This document shows, in pieces, positions 12,110 to 20,118 of a stretch of 31,540 nucleotides of DNA. How positions within the stretch are numbered: the stretch's first letter is position 1; every line of letters starts with the position of its first letter. Both the position numbers and the translations under genes were made by a program. The stretch is from a virus: positions 1-31,540 of the IMG/VR virus record IMGVR_UViG_3300048032_000129; one strand, written 5' to 3'. The notes under the pieces were generated by a model that saw nothing but the letters and a program-made list of their open reading frames with translations, made no database searches and was not told where the DNA came from.

Positions 12110-14004
12110 TGCCTTTACAAAAATACATATTTAACCCTGGCATCAATAAAGAGGGCACCGATTATACGGCGGAAGGCGGCTGGTTCGACGGGAACCTAGT
12201 TCGCTTTCGCAAGGGCTTGCCAGAAAAAATTGGTGGGTGGGTTAAATACATTACCGCTTCATTTAACGGAACAGGCAGAAAGCTTTTTGGTTGGACGGCC
12301 CTTGATGGTACAAATCTCTTAGGCCTTGGAACAAGAACAAAGCTGTACATTCAGTCAGACAACAGCTACAGCGACATAACGCCTATACGAGCAACTACCT
12401 CTGCTGGCGATGTAACTTTTGGCGCAACTGACGGCTCAAGTTCAATCAATGTAACTGACAGCAACCACGGCGCCGCTAAAGGTGACTTCGTAACTTTCTC
12501 AGGTGCAGCGTCCCTTGGCGGCAACATCATCGCTGCTGTTTTGAATCAAGAGTACGAGATTGATTCGATTACGAGCACCAACGTGTATGTGATCACCGCC
12601 AAAGACACTTCTGGAGCTACCGTAACCGCCAACAGTAGTGACAGTGGCAATGGCGGAAGTTCAGTGGTGGGCGCGTATCAGATCAATGTCGGCCTTGATG
12701 TGTTTGTGGGCGGCACCGGCTGGGGCGCGAGCACTTGGGGAAGTGGCGGATGGGGTTCTAGCAGTCCTCTTAGCGCCCTTAACCAACTACGTCTGTGGTC
12801 CATGGATAGTTTTGGCGAAGACTTGATAGCGAATGTTCGTGCAGGTGGTATTTACTACTGGGATACCAGCGCAAAAACGCTAGGCACAGACAGGGCGGTG
12901 AACATATCCGCTCTGACAGGGGCTAACTTTACGCCGACAGCCGCCCTTCAAGTTTTGGTATCCGACGTGGATAGACACGTCATTGCACTAGGCGCAGACC
13001 CAATAAACGACGCAGCGACTTCCAGAACAGGCACTATTGACCCTTTGCTTGTTGCCTTCTCTGACCAAGAAAACCCAGCAGAATGGTTTCCCACGGCAAC
13101 CAACACCGCCGGTTCACTGCGCTGTTCTGCGGGATCACAAATTATTGGTGGCCTTCGAGCAAGGCAAGAAACTTTAATCTGGACTGACGTGGCGCTGTAC
13201 AGTTTGCAGTTTATTGGCGCGCCACTGACTTTTGGGTTAAATCTGATTAACGAGGGCGTGAGCTTAGTTGGACCCAACGCAGCTATAAATACGCCATCAG
13301 GCGTGTTTTGGATGGACAAGAAGGGATTCTATTCTTACCAGGGCGCGGTTCAACCTGTTCCCTGTAGCGTCAGGTCTTATGTGCTGGATGACTTTAACGA
13401 AGCGCAGGCTTTTCAGGTCTTTGGTTTTGTGAACAAGCAGTTTGATGAAGTAGGTTGGTTTTACTGCTCCTCTGACTCAACCGTGATTGATCGATATGTA
13501 ACGTACAACTATGTCGAGCAGACGTGGGCCATAGGCAATCTATCGCGCACTGCTTGGCTAGATGAAGGCATAGAAAGCTTTCCTCGTGCAACGGGCACTT
13601 CCAGTAGCAGCAACTATGTCTTTAGCCATGAAACAGGGTTTGATGATGAAGACTCGCCAATGGACAACGTGTTTATTGAAAGTGCCGACTTTGACCTGGG
13701 TGATGGCGAAGAGTTTCAGTTTATCCGCAGGTGCATACCTGACGTTAAATTTACGGGTAATTCCGGCGCTACACAGACCATGAACTTTGTTTTAAAAGCG
13801 CGCAACTTCCCAGGCGAATCACTGACTACGGATCAAACGACAGCGTTTACGGGAAACACTACTAAGATTGATACCCGTGCTAGAGGCCGACAAGCTGCTG
13901 TTCGCTTTGAATCAGATGACGATGGAGACACTGGTGATCGCTTAGGGGTTGGCTTTAGGATTGGTGGTACAAGGCTTGATCTACAGCCTAATGGTCGAAG
14001 ATGA
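12109..14004 (+). CDS. Tail hub / DNA stabilisation protein (P22 gp10-like)
   Basis: A 631-residue protein coupled to the lysozyme gene. The start (FNPGINKEGTDYTAEGGWFD, then NLVRFRKGLPEKIGGW) is the recognisable N-terminus of a broad family of podovirus tail proteins comparable to P22 gp10. Residues about 90-190 look like an inserted Ig-like or beta domain (Thr/Ser/Gly-rich). Residues about 203-215 hold a WG-x-G-x-WG motif followed by LNQLRLWSMDSFGEDL. Later blades include GVFWMDKKGFYSYQG and WFYCSSDSTVIDRYVTYN, consistent with a beta-propeller. It would sit between the connector ring and the tail tip. It overlaps the next gene by ATGA. Confidence 0.78.
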   Translation: MPLQKYIFNPGINKEGTDYTAEGGWFDGNLVRFRKGLPEKIGGWVKYITASFNGTGRKLFGWTALDGTNLLGLGTRTKLYIQSDNSYSDITPIRATTSAGDVTFGATDGSSSINVTDSNHGAAKGDFVTFSGAASLGGNIIAAVLNQEYEIDSITSTNVYVITAKDTSGATVTANSSDSGNGGSSVVGAYQINVGLDVFVGGTGWGASTWGSGGWGSSSPLSALNQLRLWSMDSFGEDLIANVRAGGIYYWDTSAKTLGTDRAVNISALTGANFTPTAALQVLVSDVDRHVIALGADPINDAATSRTGTIDPLLVAFSDQENPAEWFPTATNTAGSLRCSAGSQIIGGLRARQETLIWTDVALYSLQFIGAPLTFGLNLINEGVSLVGPNAAINTPSGVFWMDKKGFYSYQGAVQPVPCSVRSYVLDDFNEAQAFQVFGFVNKQFDEVGWFYCSSDSTVIDRYVTYNYVEQTWAIGNLSRTAWLDEGIESFPRATGTSSSSNYVFSHETGFDDEDSPMDNVFIESADFDLGDGEEFQFIRRCIPDVKFTGNSGATQTMNFVLKARNFPGESLTTDQTTAFTGNTTKIDTRARGRQAAVRFESDDDGDTGDRLGVGFRIGGTRLDLQPNGRR

Positions 14005-14345
14005 GCAAGATTTTACAAGGACGTTTGCCTTTTGCTCAGAACGGCGTCTCTGTAGACAGCGGCACGTTTAACAGAACAATACGGCTTCTGGAACTCAGTT
14101 TGGACTCGTTTGATCCAGATTCCACGCCGCAGTTCTCAAGGAAAGATAGAGACACGTTTAAGTTTAACGCTGGCGATGTGATTTGGAATACATCGATTAA
14201 TACGTTACAAGTATACGACGGTGACGCTTGGATAAGCTTGTCCCAAGAGTTGCCATATGCGACTGACCCGCTTGAGGCGACAGGCCAAGTGGGCGCGGTC
14301 CAGGTAATAACCAACGGCAATATAGTAGTGAGTGTAGGTTCATGA
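14001..14345 (+). CDS. Small tail/structural protein
   Basis: A 114-residue protein in an ATGA overlap with the gp10-like gene. It contains FNAGDVIWNTSINTLQVYDG and DAWISLSQELPYA, a pattern often seen in short phage tail-fibre or structural proteins, where a strand-rich unit precedes a short Gly/Val C-terminus (ATGQVGAVQVITNGN, IVVSVGS). Charges are concentrated in the middle (SRKDRDTFK). It overlaps the following basic gene by four bases. A virion component is likely; the exact place is unknown. Confidence 0.68.
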   Translation: MSKILQGRLPFAQNGVSVDSGTFNRTIRLLELSLDSFDPDSTPQFSRKDRDTFKFNAGDVIWNTSINTLQVYDGDAWISLSQELPYATDPLEATGQVGAVQVITNGNIVVSVGS

Positions 14346-14605
14346 CAAAACTATGCCCTAGAGGTAAGGCAGCAGCTAAACGCAAGTTCGATGTTTACCC
14401 TTCAGCTTACGCAAATGCGTATGCCAGCAAGATATGTGCAGGCAAGATCAAAGACCCTTCTGGAGTGAAGCGTAAAGACTTCAAAGGGCCAAAGCCTAAA
14501 AACATGAATGGTGGTGGGTTTGCTGCTAAGCGGGCCAGAGTGATTGATCCGAGAGGGTTTAATGGCATGTTGTCCGGCAAGCGGCCAAGGACGAAGCTTA
14601 CATGA
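14342..14605 (+). CDS. Lys/Arg-rich conserved protein 1
   Basis: An 87-residue, strongly basic protein in an ATGA overlap. The N-terminal half (LCPRGKAAAKRKFDVYPSAY, then ANAYASKICAGKI) is a motif I recognise from many aquatic phage genomes, with two Cys about 28 residues apart. The rest is Lys, Arg, Pro and Gly (KRKDFKGPKPKNMNGGG, KRPRTKLT) and probably disordered. It is the first of three adjacent basic genes. Composition suggests binding to DNA or to a negatively charged surface, possibly packaged with the genome. That is inference; no function is known to me. Confidence 0.75.
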   Translation: MTKLCPRGKAAAKRKFDVYPSAYANAYASKICAGKIKDPSGVKRKDFKGPKPKNMNGGGFAAKRARVIDPRGFNGMLSGKRPRTKLT

Positions 14606-14940
14606 GCTTGAAAGAATGGTTCGGCAAGGGCGAGAAAGGTGATTGGGTTGATATCGGGGCGCCAAAGGTAGACGGTAAGTTCCAAGCCTGCGGACGTGCT
14701 AAGGTGAAAGGCTCAAAGCGCAAGTATCCCAAGTGTGTGCCTAGGTCAAAGGCAAAAGCCATGAGCGAGTCTGAACGATCTAGCGCGGTCAAGCGTAAGA
14801 GATCCAAGGAGCAGGGGGTTGGTGGCAAACCGACTATGGTGAAAACTTTCGCGAAAGATGGCGGGCTTATCACAAAAAGAAACCACAGAGGATGTGGCGC
14901 TGTAATGCCTGATCGAAGAAAGAAAACAAGGTACTCCTGA
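14602..14940 (+). CDS. Lys/Arg-rich conserved protein 2 (DUF5872-like)
   Basis: A 112-residue basic protein in an ATGA overlap. It reads LKEWFGKGEKGDWVDIGAPK, then GKFQACGRAKVKGSKRKYPK and CVPRSKAKAMSESERSSAVK, a sequence type common in marine phage genomes. Residues 83-88 (AKDGGL) start a short Gly-Gly motif, and the C-terminus NHRGCGAVMPDRRKKTRYS carries a recurrent ending (GCG-x-VM-x-x-RRK-x-T-x-Y). Three Cys, no enzyme motif. Overlaps the next gene by one base (TGATG). Perhaps a nucleic-acid-associated virion or packaging protein. Confidence 0.72.
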   Translation: MSLKEWFGKGEKGDWVDIGAPKVDGKFQACGRAKVKGSKRKYPKCVPRSKAKAMSESERSSAVKRKRSKEQGVGGKPTMVKTFAKDGGLITKRNHRGCGAVMPDRRKKTRYS

Positions 14941-15299
14941 TGTTCAAACGTTATGCTCAAGAGTTTAGCAGCGGCGGTGAGGTCAAAGGCGGCAGGTCTA
15001 GGGCTGCTAAGCGTAAGCGCGAAAACCCAATACCGAAGACAACCAAGGGTAAATCTGCTAATTATCTGCCTACAAAAGAAGGCGCGGGGATGACAGAAGC
15101 AGGTGTAAAGGCCTATCGTAAAGCAAATCCTGGTAGTAAACTGCAGACGGCTGTAACAGAAGATAAGCCTACGGGCAAGAGGGCAAAGCGCAGGAAGTCT
15201 TTTTGTGCTCGATCTGCTGGACAGATGAAGAAGTTTCCGAAAGCGGCAAAAGATCCTAACTCAAGATTGCGTCAGGCGAGACGCAGGTGGAAGTGTTAA
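14940..15299 (+). CDS. Lys/Arg-rich conserved protein 3 (DUF6321-like)
   Basis: A 119-residue, very basic protein starting in TGATG. The N-terminus MFKRYAQEFSSGGEV carries a Gly-Gly-Glu-Val motif also seen in neighbours. The middle is an AKRKRENPIPKTTKGKSANY stretch plus KAYRKANPGSKLQTAV. The C-terminal RRKSFCARSAGQMKKFPKAA, then KDPNSRLRQARRRWKC, is the clearest domain, which I relate to DUF6321. Cys at the last residue is conserved in this sequence type as I recall it. Function unknown. It sits between tail and ejection-protein genes, consistent with a packaged protein. Confidence 0.76.
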   Translation: MFKRYAQEFSSGGEVKGGRSRAAKRKRENPIPKTTKGKSANYLPTKEGAGMTEAGVKAYRKANPGSKLQTAVTEDKPTGKRAKRRKSFCARSAGQMKKFPKAAKDPNSRLRQARRRWKC

Positions 15300-15300
15300 T

Positions 15301-16440
15301 ATGTCAGCAACCACAGAACAATTAAGAGAGCAATCGAAGCAAAGAACCCAAGAGATTCTTAATCAACCTGGTTCAATGCAAAGATTTGCTCCTAGCCAGC
15401 TACAGCAAATGAATCCTGGCCTAAGGGTTAATCCAGCCACTGCTCAGTCAGCGTTCCTTGGCAATATAGCCAACCCACTTGCCGGAGGCTTTCAACAACA
15501 ACGTGCTCGTGGCGCCAACTATTTGAATTACGAAGCAATGCCATCAAACGTTGGCGGTCCCCTTACAGACCCGCAAGTTCCACCAGGCTACGTTCCACCT
15601 GGAACTCAGCCAGAAACCATTAAGGTTTACCCAGATGGCACGCCTGTCCCAGAAGAGACAGATGTTTTCGACCCGTCAGATATTGAAAGCAACAAAGATC
15701 AGTTTTTAATTGACATAAACCAGACCAGAGCGGAGCAAGGATTGCCGCTTTTTAAGACGTTTGACGAATACATTGCTAATGCCATAGGTGACATAGGAAC
15801 TGGTTATATAGGCATGGCTGAAGGCGGTATTGCCTCAACTTACCCACAAGAAATGTTCTTGGGTGGCTTGATGTCGGCAATTGGCAGTGGCGCAACTGCT
15901 CTTGGAGGTGCTGCAACAAAAGGTTTAGGTAGTCTTAAAGACATTGCTTTGAAGGGCATGCAAAATTACAACAAAAACATGGCTCCGGCTGGTGGTATCG
16001 GTGCCCTTGGCGGAAAGCGCATAGAAGATATGACTCGTGAAGAGCTTCTTGAATACATCAAGAGTGGGGGTAAGTCTTCGGGTGGCCTTGGCGCAGATTT
16101 AAAATCCATAGGTAGCGGCATAACAGATATTGTTAAAGGAAGACCTACTGGTGGCACAGCCGCGTTAGGAGAGATGGGCGATTCATCAATGCTTTATGCG
16201 GACGGTGGCGACGTTAAATACCCCCGCATGAACGGCCCTATCTCTGGTCCAGGGACTGAAACATCTGACGATATCCCTGCCATGCTTAGCGATGGCGAGT
16301 TTGTTGTAAATGCTAAAGCAGTTCGTGGAGTAGGCAAGTTGGGTGGTGCCAATGGCTCTAAAGCTGACCAGCGCAGGGAAGGCGCACGCATGATGTATGC
16401 GCTGCAAAAAGCTGGTGAAAAAGCAATGAGGAAAGCGTAA
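15301..16440 (+). CDS. Probable internal virion protein with a 'GPG-SD-IPAMLSDGEFV' motif
   Basis: A 379-residue protein starting one base after the previous stop. The N-terminal third is Gln/Asn/Pro-rich (LREQSKQRTQEILNQPGS as pattern). A Gly/Ala-rich hydrophobic part follows (MSAIGSGATALGGAATKGLG, about residues 191-210). At about 316-346 lies a motif including SDDIPAMLSDGEFVVNAKAV and RGVGK, widespread in aquatic phage proteins, then a helical tail (RMMYALQKAGEKAMRKA). MAEGGIA and YADGGDV are short Gly-Gly motifs shared with neighbours. Position before three large genes of internal-protein type suggests it is packaged. It overlaps the next gene by TAATG. Confidence 0.72.
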   Translation: MSATTEQLREQSKQRTQEILNQPGSMQRFAPSQLQQMNPGLRVNPATAQSAFLGNIANPLAGGFQQQRARGANYLNYEAMPSNVGGPLTDPQVPPGYVPPGTQPETIKVYPDGTPVPEETDVFDPSDIESNKDQFLIDINQTRAEQGLPLFKTFDEYIANAIGDIGTGYIGMAEGGIASTYPQEMFLGGLMSAIGSGATALGGAATKGLGSLKDIALKGMQNYNKNMAPAGGIGALGGKRIEDMTREELLEYIKSGGKSSGGLGADLKSIGSGITDIVKGRPTGGTAALGEMGDSSMLYADGGDVKYPRMNGPISGPGTETSDDIPAMLSDGEFVVNAKAVRGVGKLGGANGSKADQRREGARMMYALQKAGEKAMRKA

Positions 16441-18920
16441 TGTCATTTTTTAGCGGTTCTACCAAGGAAGTCGAAACAGCCGTACCAACAGTTCAGCCTC
16501 AAGCTCAACAGCAATATTCTGATCCTGCTGTTGAGCTAACCTCCCGTCAGTTGATGGACCTGTATTTCAACCCCGAATACGGGATGATAAACCAGCAGAT
16601 TCCAATCCCTGTACAGCAAGTAGCCGGTCTTTCGCCATTAGAAGTACAAGCACGCAACCTAGCCGGTGGGCTTGGCGGATTTGGCCAGCAGCTTTCTGAG
16701 TCGCAAGACATGTTCCGTAGGGCGGCAAGAGGATTTGACCCTCGCTCTGCTGGGGCGTTTGCAGATCCACGCGCTAGATCTTTATATGAACAAAGCACCC
16801 GTGGTTATGACCCTCGCATGGGTCAACAATTCGTGGACCAACAAGCTCGTGCGATGCAGATGGGCGCTTCAAGAGATATTGGTCGCGCCCAAAGAGGTAT
16901 GGGTCGAGAAGCCTTTTTGGCTCAACGAGGCATGATGGATGCTGCTAGAGCAACTGGCCTAGAAGCTGCCATTGGTCAAGCAGGGTTAGATACCGCTGGC
17001 CGTGACATTAGACAAGACATTTTGGCTTCTCAAAGAGGCATGGGCGCTGCTGGCGACAGGGCGGTTCAAGAGGCTCTTGTTGGCCAAAGAAGATTAGATG
17101 CTGCGGGACGCGGCATTGATCGCGACGTTGGCTCTGCAATGATGGATCTGCGTGGCGCTGAACTTGGTGCTGGCAGAGAGTCTCGCATTGGTCAAAGGGC
17201 TATGGGGCGCGCTGCCCAAGGGATTGGTGGACAAGTTGGCGGTGCTCAAGCTGGCGCCATGGATGCTGCTCAGCGAGCAAGAATGCAGACACAGATGGCG
17301 GGGCAAGATCTTCGCTCTGCTGGTCAAATGGGTAAAGCTGCCGCACTTCAAGGCATTGCGGGTCTTGCAGGCACAGGCGCTCAGTTCGATCCATCCTCAG
17401 TAAGCAGTTTCATGGACCCTTTCAATAGAGATGTTATTGAAGCTCAGCAAGCCGAGATTGCACGTTTAGGCGAACAGCAAAAGATAGCTGCTCGTGATCA
17501 AGCAGTTCGATCTGGCGCCTTTGGCGGCTCTCGCGGAGCCATAGCACAGGCTGAGATTGGTCGTAACGTCTTGCAGCAACAAGCTAAGACGGGCGCAGAG
17601 TTGCGCTCACAAGGCTTCCAGCAGGCACAGCAGGCCGCACAGCAGGCGTTTGAGCAGTCCCAGGCTCGTAGGCAGCAAGCTGCACAAATGACCGGCTCTC
17701 TGGGTCAGGCAGGCGCACAGACGGGTATCAGTGCCGCACAACAAGCAGCGAACTTAGGGCTGAGCGCAGAGCAGTTGGCGCAGCGTAGCGCGCTTGAGGG
17801 CGGTCAACTTGGCCTTAGTGGCCTGACTTCTCAAGCAGACATCGCTCAACGCGCTGCACAGATGGGTATATCTACCCAGGAGTTGGCCGGTAGGCTTGCT
17901 CAACAACGAGGCCAGTTAGGTCTTCAGCGGGGCCAATCTCAAGTTGATATTGCAAGACAAGCTGCAGACTTAGGCATTTCTACTCAAGAAATGCAAAGCA
18001 GAATAGCTCAGCAACAAGGTCAAATGGGTTTGCAATCTGGTCAAGCTCAAGCTGATATTGCTCAACGCGCCGCACAATTAGGCATGTCTGCTCAAGAATA
18101 CGCTGGCCAGATGGCGCAACAGCGTGGCGCTCTAGGATTACAGGCGCAGCAAGGCATTGGTGGTCTAGCGGGACAACGCGCAGATATCGCCAGAGGTATC
18201 GGATCTCAGTTCCAATCTGCTCAACAGCTTGGCTCTGGAATCTTTGGAGATCAAATGTCTCGCATGCAAGGTGCCGCAGGAGGTATGGACAGACTGTCTC
18301 GCGGCGCATTTGGCGATGCATTAAGTGCCTATCAAGCTGGACAGCAAGGCATGCGTGCAGGCGCTCAAGGCATTGCAGGTCTAGGCCAGCAAGGCTTCGA
18401 TATGCTTACTAGCCAGATTGGTACGACGGCTGGATTGGGAGCGACTGGTCGAGGCGTTCAACAACGCGGACTTGATGCTCAATACAAGGCTGCTACGCAG
18501 ATGGCTGATGAGCCGTTCATGAGACTACAGCGAGGCATGCAGGTCCTTGGCCAAGGCAATCAGTTTATGCCTGGATACTCAAGCGGTTACAGCGTTGGCA
18601 CTAATCAAAACCAAACTTATCAAAAGCCAAGCACTTTCTCGAAAGTCGCTAATATTGCAGGCACAGTTGCATCGTTTTTCCCATCTGACATTCGGTTGAA
18701 AGAAAACGTCATGAAGGTTGACGAGACGGATTCTGGCGTTGGTTGGTACACTTGGAGTTGGAATGACACCGCTAAGGCTATGGGGGTTGATGGGCCAACT
18801 GAAGGCGTTATCGCCCAGGACTTGATTAATGTTGATCCTACAGCAGTATCTTTGGGCGAAGACGGTTACTACCGAGTAGATTATTCAAAGGTTGACTATG
18901 AGCGCAAGCAAGCAAGCTAA
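16440..18920 (+). CDS. Gln/Ala-rich repeat virion protein with C-terminal S74-type self-cleaving chaperone domain
   Basis: An 826-residue protein. Residues 80-700 are rich in Gln, Ala, Gly and Arg, with coiled-coil-like helical repeats. At 464-571 three copies of a 36-residue unit stand in tandem (cores DIAQRAAQMGIS, DIARQAADLGIS, DIAQRAAQLGMS), with a weaker copy before them. Residues 749-820 fit the Peptidase_S74 intramolecular chaperone: SDIRLKENV, VGWYTWSWN, EGVIAQDL, then YYRVDYSKV. Ser749 and Lys754 have the five-residue spacing of the Ser/Lys dyad that cuts before the serine after trimer assembly. Context suggests an internal or tail-associated virion protein. Overlaps the next gene by 23 bases. 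Confidence 0.8.
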   Translation: MSFFSGSTKEVETAVPTVQPQAQQQYSDPAVELTSRQLMDLYFNPEYGMINQQIPIPVQQVAGLSPLEVQARNLAGGLGGFGQQLSESQDMFRRAARGFDPRSAGAFADPRARSLYEQSTRGYDPRMGQQFVDQQARAMQMGASRDIGRAQRGMGREAFLAQRGMMDAARATGLEAAIGQAGLDTAGRDIRQDILASQRGMGAAGDRAVQEALVGQRRLDAAGRGIDRDVGSAMMDLRGAELGAGRESRIGQRAMGRAAQGIGGQVGGAQAGAMDAAQRARMQTQMAGQDLRSAGQMGKAAALQGIAGLAGTGAQFDPSSVSSFMDPFNRDVIEAQQAEIARLGEQQKIAARDQAVRSGAFGGSRGAIAQAEIGRNVLQQQAKTGAELRSQGFQQAQQAAQQAFEQSQARRQQAAQMTGSLGQAGAQTGISAAQQAANLGLSAEQLAQRSALEGGQLGLSGLTSQADIAQRAAQMGISTQELAGRLAQQRGQLGLQRGQSQVDIARQAADLGISTQEMQSRIAQQQGQMGLQSGQAQADIAQRAAQLGMSAQEYAGQMAQQRGALGLQAQQGIGGLAGQRADIARGIGSQFQSAQQLGSGIFGDQMSRMQGAAGGMDRLSRGAFGDALSAYQAGQQGMRAGAQGIAGLGQQGFDMLTSQIGTTAGLGATGRGVQQRGLDAQYKAATQMADEPFMRLQRGMQVLGQGNQFMPGYSSGYSVGTNQNQTYQKPSTFSKVANIAGTVASFFPSDIRLKENVMKVDETDSGVGWYTWSWNDTAKAMGVDGPTEGVIAQDLINVDPTAVSLGEDGYYRVDYSKVDYERKQAS
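17721..18152 (+). repeat. 108-bp coding tandem repeat (36 aa x 3, plus a degenerate copy)
   Basis: Within the Gln/Ala-rich gene, three copies of a 108-base unit run from 17829 to 18152, and a weaker copy begins near 17721. They align at protein level with conserved D-I-A-x-x-A-A-x-L/M-G and Q-x-G-x-L/M-G-L-Q. Codon usage differs between copies, so the repeat is maintained mainly at protein level and is not recent at DNA level. Confidence 0.75.
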
Positions 18921-20118
18921 AAGCAAAAAGGTTGGCAAGGTCATGAGGGAGTTCAAGTCAGGCACCCTAAAGTCAGGCGGGTCAGACAAGAAAGTAACCA
19001 ACCCTAAGCAGGCTATTGCTATCGCTATGGCTGAAGCTAATGCAATGAGGATGGGTGGAATGATGGATAGCGACGTGATGAATCGGCCTATGTTCCAAAC
19101 ACCACAGATGCGTGAAGGTGGCGGCATCATGGCAGGCGTTGCGCCGATCCGTGGGTATGCAGAAGGTGGCGAAGTTAATGATGAGATTGTTGCAACAGGC
19201 ACCGAAGAAGAGCTTGTCGATCAGTTGTTTGGTCCAGGCGGTCTTTTGTTTGATACCGACGCTCCTATTAGAAGTACTTTAGCGGCCTTAACCATTCCGA
19301 TAGGAGGGGCTGGCCTGCTTGGTATCACAGCTAGGGGTCTGATGGCCGCAAGAACAGCTTCTAAGGCCGCAAAAGCTGCAAAAGGTGTTCAAATGAACTT
19401 GCCCGGAATCGCAGGCCCATCTGCCGCTTCGCGTGCTAAATCCTTAGGTGAACGTGCTGTTTCTGCTGCCAAAGAAAGTCCCAAGAAAACTGCGGCTGGC
19501 ATAGCTGCCCTTGGCCTTGGAGCACCTGCTCTTATTGGTGGAGATCAGCAGGCTCCTGATGCTCCGCCACCTGAAGTACCGACACCTGTTGTTGTTACTG
19601 AAAGTGGTGGAGGCGATGATACAGAAACAGCAGAACCTCAAACATTTCTTGATATGTTGAAGGGTGCAGGTGGCCAAGTGCTTGAAAGCTTGCAGGATCC
19701 AGCCACCAGATATGCTTTAGCTAAAGCGGCTCAGCCGTCAGAAGGTTTTGTACCGCGTGACTTCTTCAGCGACTTCACTTTGGGCAAAGAAGAGTACAAG
19801 CAGCTTGAGGCGCAAAGAGATAAAGGAACTGCGCTTGAAGATAACCTCAAGCTTCTGAAGGAGTTGAAACCAGAAGCAAGTGTTGATGAGTTGCTTGATT
19901 TGCTGCTAAGCAAAGACACTGCAACTGAAAAAGAACAAAGGTATCAAGATGCGGTTTTAACCCTTTTCAATGAAGGAGCAAAAGACCCAAAAAATCTTGA
20001 TAAAACAGAAGAGCAAAGGCTACTAGAAGCTCAACAAAGAGCTGCCTTTATAATTTATGGAGCACCAACTTCTGCTTCAGCCGTTGGCGAAACAGTAACT
20101 CTTGAGCCTACTGAATAA
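18898..20118 (+). CDS. Probable internal virion protein with DUF6496-like N-terminus
   Basis: I chose ATG 18898 (AAGG at 18888-18891) over an in-frame TTG at 18892. The 406-residue protein overlaps the gene before it by 23 bases. Residues 9-47 (KKVGKVMREFKSGTLKSGGS, then KVTNPKQAIAIAMAEA) match the DUF6496 pattern. MREGGGIMAG and YAEGGEVND follow. Hydrophobic segments at about 126-150 (STLAALTIPIGGAGLLGITA) and 195-215 could insert in a membrane. A Pro-rich linker (PDAPPPEVPTPVVV) leads to a charged helical C-terminal part. Position in the ejection-type gene run suggests a packaged protein; this is inferred. Confidence 0.72.
   Translation: MSASKQAKSKKVGKVMREFKSGTLKSGGSDKKVTNPKQAIAIAMAEANAMRMGGMMDSDVMNRPMFQTPQMREGGGIMAGVAPIRGYAEGGEVNDEIVATGTEEELVDQLFGPGGLLFDTDAPIRSTLAALTIPIGGAGLLGITARGLMAARTASKAAKAAKGVQMNLPGIAGPSAASRAKSLGERAVSAAKESPKKTAAGIAALGLGAPALIGGDQQAPDAPPPEVPTPVVVTESGGGDDTETAEPQTFLDMLKGAGGQVLESLQDPATRYALAKAAQPSEGFVPRDFFSDFTLGKEEYKQLEAQRDKGTALEDNLKLLKELKPEASVDELLDLLLSKDTATEKEQRYQDAVLTLFNEGAKDPKNLDKTEEQRLLEAQQRAAFIIYGAPTSASAVGETVTLEPTE

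Noticed and set aside
17721-18152. Possible CRISPR array or DNA-level satellite repeat
   Set aside because: The units are contiguous, in frame and conserved as protein; there are no spacers and the DNA copies have diverged at silent positions.
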